In this document: piece by piece, positions 1 to 9,100 of the stretch
Position numbering within the stretch: the stretch's first letter is position 1
Layout of the letters: each line of letters starts with the position of its first letter
NCBI GenBank assembly: GCA_905221605.1
Contig: CAJNDS010000236.1
Span: 912,492 to 976,491, forward strand
Origin: Symbiodinium natans
Lineage: Eukaryota > Sar > Dinophyceae > Suessiales > Symbiodiniaceae
Direction of reading: 5' to 3'
Length of the DNA stretch: 64,000 nt
Made by a program: the position numbers and the translations under genes
Notes under the pieces: model-generated
The model's database searches: none
The model's input: the letters and a program-made list of their open reading frames with translations, nothing else
What the model was told of the DNA's origin: nothing

Positions 1-115
1 CCTACACCTAAACCCTAAACCCTAAACCCTAAACCCTAAACCCTAAACCCTAAACCCTAAACACAAAACCCTAAACCCTAAACCCTAAACCCTAAACCCT
101 AAACCCTAAACCCTG
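1..115. repeat. Interstitial telomeric array (CCCTAAA)n
   Basis: Near-perfect CCCTAAA units with a few changes at 61-66, directly abutting the donor side of gene A exon 16. Because coding sequence lies next to it and telomere-like arrays recur through the whole window, it is read as intronic and not as a chromosome end. Confidence 0.85.
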
Positions 116-3100
116 AACCGTGGCGCTTCTCAGGGTCCACCCGGCGGTGGAAGTCCGCCAGGCGGAGGCCGAAGGGCACCCCTGGGTGGGACCAAGGCTG
201 GGTGTTTAGGGTTTAGGGTTTAGGGTTGAGGGTTGAGGGTTTAGGGTATAGGATTATTCGGGTTTAGGGCTTAGGGTTTAGGATTAATCGGGTCTAGGGT
301 TTAGGGATAGGGTTTAGCTATTTAGGGCTCATGGATTTAGGGTTCTTACAGTCTTCAGATACCCAACTACGGACACCAAGCCCCAAACCCCAAAAAACAG
401 TCAAGGAAGGAATGCTTGACCCCCAAGCCGGTTCAGCGCTCACTTAGGGTACTTATGGCTCCTTCACACCGTTATGGTACTGACACTGCTCTGATTCAGG
501 TCCGTCTTCTCCCCACTGTTCAGACAGATCGCCCACCTCCTCCCCCCCAGGGTTCAGGGTTTAGGGTTTAGGGTCTAGGGTCTAGGGTTTGTTTCGGGTT
601 CCCCCCTGAAGCTAAGGCTAACCAAGGGTGAGGAGAAGGCGAGAGTAATCCTTTGCCTGCAAAGCCTTCATTCGCTGATCCTTCTCTTGCGACTTCCCTG
701 TTAACTTATCCTTCGACCCCTCCCAGGGCCGTGCTCACACCCTACACCTCCTAAGCCCAAATGAGAGCCCTAAACCCCCGACAACGCCCTAATACGGTAA
801 GAAAGCTCTCCAATCCTAAAGCCCCCAGCCTATAAACCCTCTTCCAACTGGGCACCTGCGTCCACGCTGATGAGCAAGCTTGCGCTCCACTCGCCGAACT
901 CCTGGGTGCGTCCGGCGACTTTACATGCTGGGCTCACCCTAAACCCTAAACCCTAAACCCTATGACCATAATCCCTAGGACCCTATAACCCCAAAACCCT
1001 AGAACCTTCAACCCGACAACCCGAACAGCCCTTGGCCCTAGGCTCCACCTAAAGCCCTAAAACCCTACGACCCTACAACCCTATGCCCTATATGTGCAGC
1101 CTAAGGCTTAGGGTTTAGGATTTAGGATTTAGGGTTTAGGGTTTCGGACCAAAGCGGCCGCTTGAACTTGTGTGTCTTTCACGCCGAGGAGGTCGTCAGA
1201 TTGGTCAAAGGACACGTACACCTTCACCTTTTGGGATGAAGGGTAGGGGCTTGGGGTTTAGGGTTTAAGCTTTAAGGTTTAGGGTTTAGGGTTTGGGGTT
1301 AAGGGTTTGGGGTTTAGGGCTTCGGGTTCAGGGTTTGAGGTTCACTAAAGTTCTGGTTTGGGGGTTCAGGGTTCAGAGGTTCGTGGAGGTTTTCGTGTTT
1401 GGGCGTTCGGGCGTGGAAGCCAATTGGAAGTTCTTCATGAACAGGTTCTCTTGGATAGAAGGGAAGTGAACAGCTGTGCCAAAAGTGCAACTCAGATTCT
1501 TGGATTCGGGGTATTTAGTTATGATTTTTGAAAACTTTTCGGGTGCGCTTAACGTCTATATAAACCCTAAACCAACCCTAAACCCTAAACCCTGAACCCT
1601 AAACCCTGCACCCAAAACCCCAAACCCCAAAGGGATTATACAGGGCCCCGAGCTTTGTGTAATTAATTGGGGGGCTTCGGGTTGCAGACCTTCAAGGTGA
1701 ACCTGTAAACCCGAACCTGCCTATCTCTGGAATGGCCAAGACGATTCCCAGGGTCTCTACAAGGAGGGGCCCTCCTAGTTGTAAGTAGAGATATAAGGGT
1801 CCTAAATTGGGTTATAAGAATCCTAACTTAGGTTATAAGTCCCTCAACTATAGTCAGTATAGTAAGGGGCCCTCCTTGTAAGAAGATTACATGATGTCCA
1901 CGAGTTCACACACTGCGCCTCCTCGTCCGTCTGCTGCCAAGCATAGCTGAGTTCCTCGCTCTTTGACGGGGAAACTGAAAGCGCCCTAGGGAATGTAAGC
2001 CTGCGAAGTTGCCGGGTGGGCTGTTGCTACCCCTTTGCCTGCTAGCTGTATCAACTGGCCAGGGAGTTCCCACTGCGCTTTTCGGGGTCATTAAGCCCTA
2101 AGCCCTAACCCTAAACCCCAAAGCCCTCCTGTCGTTCGCACCATCACATCGTGGGCGTACCGCAGCCCCTTACTTTAATGCAGCGTGCCATGCAGATGCT
2201 AGCACCCAATGACCCAATGACGTCCGAAAAACCCAACACCGACACCCTAAGGCCCTATAAGCCGAAAACCTTAAAACATCGGACCCTTAACTCCTCATCA
2301 AGCCCTCAAAACCCTTAAAGCCCGATTTACACCCTGCACCCTGCACCCGAGACCCTAAACCCTACACCCTAAACCCAAAACCCCAAACCCTAAACCCTGA
2401 ACCCTAATCCCGCTGAGCCACCCGGACGGCTCGATCCAACTTCTTGGCCTCGTCGTGCGCCTTTCGACCAGCTGAGGCTGCTAACTCTGAGCCTTCACTG
2501 CTATTTAGGGTTTAGGGTTTAGGGATGTTCCCCCTTATACTAACAGTCCTTAATAGGGATTCTAGTGCCCCCCCCCCCCTGTTATCATGCCAATTCAGGA
2601 CTGTTAGTATAAGGGGGAACGTCCCAAGCTGTTTGCCGAAGAACCCTCGTCCCCCAAAAAAAACCAAAGCAAAGGGTTCTTCCTTTTAATGGGAATACAA
2701 GGACTGTTATCTTTCATTGAGTTTTTGGGGGGGGTTCTCAAGCAAATAGTAGTTCGGGGTTAGGGTTCAGCTAGGGTTTAGGGTCTAGGGTCCAGGGATA
2801 GAGTTTCGAGTCTAGGGTCTAGGGTTGCAGGTTCATTTTGGATTCAGGGTTAGGGTTCAGGGTTGAGGGCTACTGCGCCCACAGTGTCATCTTGCCCAGT
2901 GACCATTAAATCATAGTAAGGGCTTCAGGGTTTGGTCTAGGCGCCCTTTTATGAGCGATACAAATGAAACTGGGCCTTGTGTACACAAGGCTTGCGGCCC
3001 TGCCCCCTAACCTCTAAGCCACAAAAAGCAGAAGAAAGCCCAAACCCCACATAAGCCTTAAAAAACCCAAACCGCAAAACCTCTAAAACCCCCCAGAAGG

Positions 3101-6100
3101 CCTAAACCCCAAACAAACCTTAAGAAGCCCAACCCCAAAACAAAGCTTATAAACCCTAAGCAGGATGATTTGGGGGTTTTCCGAAGTTAGGGGGTACCTT
3201 ATTGGGGTCCTGACATGAAGGGAATCCTACAATTTGGGGGTCTACTTGTTTTCGTAAACCCTAAACCCTAAACCCTAAACCCTAAACCCCCCCATCTCTG
3301 TATGTCAGCGGATGGTTGGAGGCTGAGGACCACCTCGCCGAGGTCGCGCGGCTCCGTTCGGCGCTCCGCACGCGCCGGGGTGGGGGCTTCCAGCGGGCTT
3401 GCTGCGGCAGGGGGCTCCTGTCTAGGGGGTTTAGGGTTTAGGGTTTAGGGCTTAGGGTTTAGGGCCAAACTTAGAAGCTCTTTGGACTTCGTAAGCCTAC
3501 TTAGTATCCGCTAGAATCCCTATTGGAGTCCCCTTAACCCGCCTTACGAAGTCAAAAGGGCTTCAGGAAGGGTTGGGAACTGCAGCGGGGCTCCTGTCTA
3601 GGGCCTACAGGGGAGTTTGGAAGGTGTGAAGGTGCAGGGGGTTTGGGGTTTGGGATTCTGTGGTTGTTTGGGGTTCAGGGTTGGGCTGCTGCTTTGGGGA
3701 AAGTTTTTGGGTTTCAGGGTTTGGGTCTCTGGCTTTGTGCGATTTGGAGTAATTAAGGGGGGGGGGGCCTCCTTGCGAGCGCCGCTGCACAAGGTAAAGT
3801 GGCAGCCAAACATGGACACATGTCACGTCGCTCCCCAAGCAGCCGGCCAAACTCGCCTCCACCCACCCCCATCTACAAACATGGACACATGTCACGTCGC
3901 TCCCCAAGCAGCCGGCCACCCCCATGTACACATCCCGAACTCCCTGAGCCCGAATAAGCCCTGAGCCGCAACCCCCCCCCCCTCCCCCCATCCATGCTTA
4001 CCCTAAACCCTAAACCCTAAACCTAAACCCTAAACCCTAAACCCTGAACCCTAAACCCTAAACCCTAAACCCTAAACCCTAAACCCTAAACCCTCCCCCG
4101 CCCCATCCTCCTCCTGCTTCGCTGCCGCTGGAAGGTCCGCCTCCCCCTCCGCGGCCTCCGCCACATCTGCCTCCTTGGCCTGCTCCACAGAGGCCTCGAG
4201 AAGCATCATACTTACTTCTCCAATAACCAAGGGAACAAAAGCTTTAACTTGATTATATGACCAAGGGAACAAAAGCTTTAACTTTATTATTCCTACTAAA
4301 TATGGAAACATAAAAACCATAAACAGTTTGAAGTTTAACTATTGGCGAAGTAAGTATAGTAATGGCAAGTATCACCGCCGGACGGGTAGAGAGGCGTTCA
4401 TTGTGACCGCGTGGGGGTCTATGATCCAGGCTTAGGGCTTTGTGCCGTGCTAAGAAGACTTAGTTGCTGAGTTCATAAGCCACCGAAAAGTGCACACTTT
4501 CAGTTCTATATGATTCTAGTATCCCAAAAAGTGTAAAGTGTACTCACTCAGCTACTAAGTAGAGCTCAGCTACTAAGTAGAGGTTCGGGGTTTTGAGAGG
4601 GCTGCATGTCGGGACTTTCGGGCCTTGAACTGAGGGTTTCGGGATCACAGGGCTTGAAATGCAGGGTTCAGGATTTGTGACAATAAAGTATTCAACCCGA
4701 AGCCCTATAGAGGTATATACAGGTTTGGGGTTTAGGGTTTTAGGCCTAAACTTGAGAGATTTGGCGGTGAGTTTCATGGGAAGGGCTGGGTTGGGGCCCA
4801 GGGTGTGTGAGTTGGAGGCGAAGGGTTCGTAACCACCAGCGCGCGAAAGAGTTGCATGGTCACAAACTGGGTCGAGGTCTAGGGCTTACAGGGTAGGATG
4901 CCGGGTTCACAAGGCTCAAAATAAGGCCTAAACCCAAAACCCTAAACCCCAAACCCTGAACCCTAAACCCTAAACCCTGAAGCAACTGCTGCGCTGGCCA
5001 GTTTCGGCGAGGTGCTGGCTTGCTGAACATGCCAGCATAGCCTGAGAGCATCAAAGCGAGGCGAGCCGATTGCGCCCCCCCAGAGCCAAGCTCAACTGTT
5101 TGTAGGGTTTACTACTAGTTGCTGAAGAGCCCCCCACACCGTGCAATATATGTGCTCTTGAGGGCAGTATAGGAATTATGATGTTGTATGATTTGGGGGG
5201 GTTCTTCAGCAAATGGTAGCTTAGCGGTGTAGGGGTTTTAGGTTTCCTCCGTCCTCCCAAGTCATTCGGTCGAGCCCGAAGCTGTAAAATATCCGCAATG
5301 CTTAGGGTTTAGGGTTTAGGGTTCCGGGTTTATAGGGTTTAGGCTATCTAGGGTGTCCGGACCCGCAACGAAGAGAACCTAAAGTCAAACCCTGCAATCC
5401 TATAGCTCTCAACTCCTGAAGTGGTTTAGGCTTCAAAGTTCACAAAGTTTCAAGATTGAAATTTAGAAGCCCTAAGCCCTGGACCCTAACTCCACACCCC
5501 TGTACCCCTGAGCTCTCCAGTGAGGTTTCTTGTGGGCTGTGGGAAAAGAAACAATGGCCGGTGATACTGGGCCTACTGAATGAGGGTTTGGGTTTAGGGA
5601 TTGCAGAGTTGTGCGAATTTGTGCTTTCTCTCTGCATGTCGGGAAACCAGCAGAAAAAGGCATAACGTCAACCAAGCAAAACAAAATCTTGCCGATGTGG
5701 AGGTTTAGCTGCTTAGCGTCCGTAGCTGGTTCGGAAATCATTTTCCCTCTTGCCGATCAAGAACCTGTCTTCCCGCAAGCAGCTCCAAACAAGCAGGGTT
5801 TAGGGTTCAGGGTTTCGGGTTGAGGGTAACAGAACACCAACACACCTGAAGTCCCCCACGGGCATGAACCAATACGAACTCAAAGAACAAACCCTTACCC
5901 TAAACCTGATAAAGCCCCAAACCCACGAATCAACAGGCCATCAAGGACTCCCCTAGGCCCTAAACCCTATCAAGACCCAACCCACGAATCAACAGGCCAT
6001 GATCTAGGGTGCCAAGTATGGGCCCATAATGTTTTGTCCCTTGTTGTATAACCCTTATATACACTCGATGTAATGAGGATCCATACTTAGGATCCAGATA

Positions 6101-9100
6101 TGCAAGGGTAGGGGACCATTCTACAGGTCCATGGATAACCCTAAACCCTAAACCCTAAACCCACTGCTGCGAACATACTGCCAGGGAGCGCTGACGATCC
6201 TCGGCATCGCACTGCTTCATGCTCCGTCGGACCTGCCGCCTGGGTCAGCACGAGGAGTTTAGGGTTTCGGGTTTAGGGTTTAGGGTTTAGGGTTTAGGGG
6301 CTCGGGATTAGGGTTTAGAGGGTTTCGGGTTTATGGTGTAGGGCTTAGGCAAGTAAACAGACATATCATAATCCTTATATGGCCCTTAAAAGGAAGAACT
6401 TGTTCCATTTTTTTTTTTTTTTGGGGGGGGGGGGGGGGGTTCTGAAGCAAATGGCAGAGTTTGGCTTCGGGGTTTCGGGCTTAGGGTTTATAGGGCTTCT
6501 CGGGGTTAAAGGATCTCGGGTCATTAGGGTGTATGGGTTTCATAGTAGTAGGCTTTATAGGCCTTATTAGTATGGGGTTCATGGGAGCGAGCGTTCTCTC
6601 GTCCAGGTTGCCCAGTAACCTGGACAAAATGTATAGATCTTTGAGGTGATCCCTGAACTGATTGAAGTTCCTGTTGGCATAACCACCCATAGCCTAAACT
6701 CAAAGCCCTACATGTGGCAGTTCGCGAAAGACAGGCCTTTCAGGCCGCAAGTAAACTACAAGAAAAACAAAAGTTCTGGATTGAATGCGGCACCCTAATC
6801 ATAAGGACCCCTAAAAAAAAACACCCTAATCTACTGTTTCCTTAAAAATCTACTGCTTTAAAAACCCCCCCCCCAAAAAAAAAAAAAAAACGAAAATGAA
6901 AAAAACAATCCCAACATTACCCTGAGAAGGAAGATTATGTTCATGTTTCTTGGGGGGGTTCGTAAGCAAGTAGTAGTTATCTACTCTTTGCTTAAGAACC
7001 CCCCCAAAAAAAAACAGACATATGACCCTTCTTATACCCTTAAAAGAAAGATTTGTTTTGTTTATTTCCGTTGGGGGGGGGTTCTTAAGCAAGTAGTAGA
7101 AATCTATACCCGTGGCCGAGATGCAGCTGTGCCAGGATACCAGCGTCCTCGGGCGCCAGCGCGCGCGCCTTCTCCAGGTCGGCCGACGCATCGCCTCGGA
7201 ACCCCAAACCCCAAACCCCAAACCCCAAACCCCAAACCCCAAACCCCAAACCCTAAACCCTAAACCCTAAACCCTAACTCGGATACTCGGGGTCTGAGCC
7301 CTTTCTGCGGGCCAAAGGTTGAACCTTAGGGTCTAGGGCCCTAAGGGCCATCAGCATGAAGAATATGTCATATGTATGTATATGTATATATATGGGTTTA
7401 GGGTTTGGGGTTTAGGGTATATATATGTGTGTGTATATGTATACATATATATATATATATGTATACGTGATGCATATTGCTTGAGCTACACAGCTTTCTC
7501 CCGCAGTGTCTGCTTTATAAGCAGGGTTCAGGGCTTAGAGTTAAGGGCTTCGGCGGCATCTGCAAGAGAGTATCAGCCGGAGCGCCCAAGTTTCTGAGCT
7601 CCACGTAGGCCTGCGCCCGCCGGAAGTAAGCCTCTTCAGGGTTTAGAGGCCTTTTGGCTTTAGGCTTTCGGAGTTTAGGGTTTTAGGGTTTAGGGTTTTA
7701 GGTCTTATAGGGCTTTAGGCCTTAGGCTTTCGGAGTTTAGGGTTTTAGGGTTTAGGGTTTTGGGAAAAGCGCGCAAGCCAGCTTTGCTGCACAACCGTGG
7801 CTGCGATCCACTGCCATCGGATCCCAAGCCCTCAACCCTATAGAGACTAAGCCTTAAGCCAATTCAAGCCTTAAGGCTCCTGAAGCCACCACCTTAAAGC
7901 ACCCTGAAGACCCTAAACCCTAAACCCTAAACCCCAAACCTTAAACCCTAAACCCCTGCGCTTCACCTTCGCGTGGGCGCCAAAGTCCAGCGCCGCAGTG
8001 CAGGCTTCCACGCACTTTTGGAAGTCACCAACTTTCAGATAGCAGGCCTTGGTGTCGGGGTTTAGGGTATAGGGTTTAGGGCTAGGGTGTACCGGGCTTC
8101 GGGGTTTTGGGGTTTGGGTGGAGCGTGCTGTCGAGTTGATGTTGTTCCCGGCTCAGGGCTGGACGACTGATGTTCTTAGATACTTGCGTTCTGCTACAGA
8201 TATATGTGCAGATAAACAAAGCACCATGATTCTGGCGCACGGTGGTATGGTTCGTCAAGGACAGTAAACGTGATGAACGACATTCCCTTGCAGCCCGGGG
8301 GCGGCCATGTTCAGCCGCGTCGTCTGCTTCCTTGGGAGACTCCCCTAAGAAGTCTTCGAAGCTGCACATGGGGGGTACCTCTTTTGAACTTTTGTTCAGC
8401 TATATCCCTTCGAAAAAGGCACTCGAACAACACCCAACCCACCCACCCACACCTGCCCCCACCCCCCGCCCCCAGCCCTGCCCACGTCCACCCCTGGACA
8501 CGGACACAGAATCACACGCACTCAACACATGAAAACCCTCAAGCTCTAGACCCTAAGCCCTACAAAGCCCAAGCAACAAGGCCCTAAACCCTAAACCCTC
8601 AAGAGCCCGTAGCCTCGAAATCCTAAAGTCCCCAAGTGCCATGAAGCAAGCCCCAGAGAACCCTATGCCTTGAAGCCAGAAGCCCAAAGTCCTAAACCTT
8701 AATCACCAGCGACCTCATAGAGACCATAGAGATCCCACCCCAAGAAATCCCATAGAAACCCAGAAGCTCTAAACCCTAAACCCTACACCCTACACCCTAC
8801 ACCCTAAACCCTAAACCCTAAGCCCTAAACCCTAAACCCTAAACCCTAAACCCTAAACCCTAAACCCTAAACCCTAAACCACGAAGCCGAAGGCGCAGCT
8901 TCTTCAGATCCTCGACGCGGTCGTGGGGAATCTGGTTGCCAGGGCCAGGGTCCTCTCAGAGGATGCGCGAGGTTGTCTGAATTGGAATCTCAAGGAGGGG
9001 GGGGGGGAGCGGGAATGGGACCGCGGCGTAGGGGTGCCCAGGTTCTTCTGAGGGTTTCAGGGTTTTTGGGTGGGCTTTTTTCGGAGGACTTTCTATGGTG

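Noticed and set aside
1-115. Chromosome end because the window starts with CCCTAAA units
   Set aside because: A coding exon abuts the array and identical arrays occur throughout; position 1 is just the window edge.
3312-3380. Plus-strand coiled-coil-like exon (WLEAEDHLAEVARLRSALRT)
   Set aside because: The minus frame is equally open, has a good AG|G acceptor and agrees with neighbouring exons of gene A; kept as a caveat.
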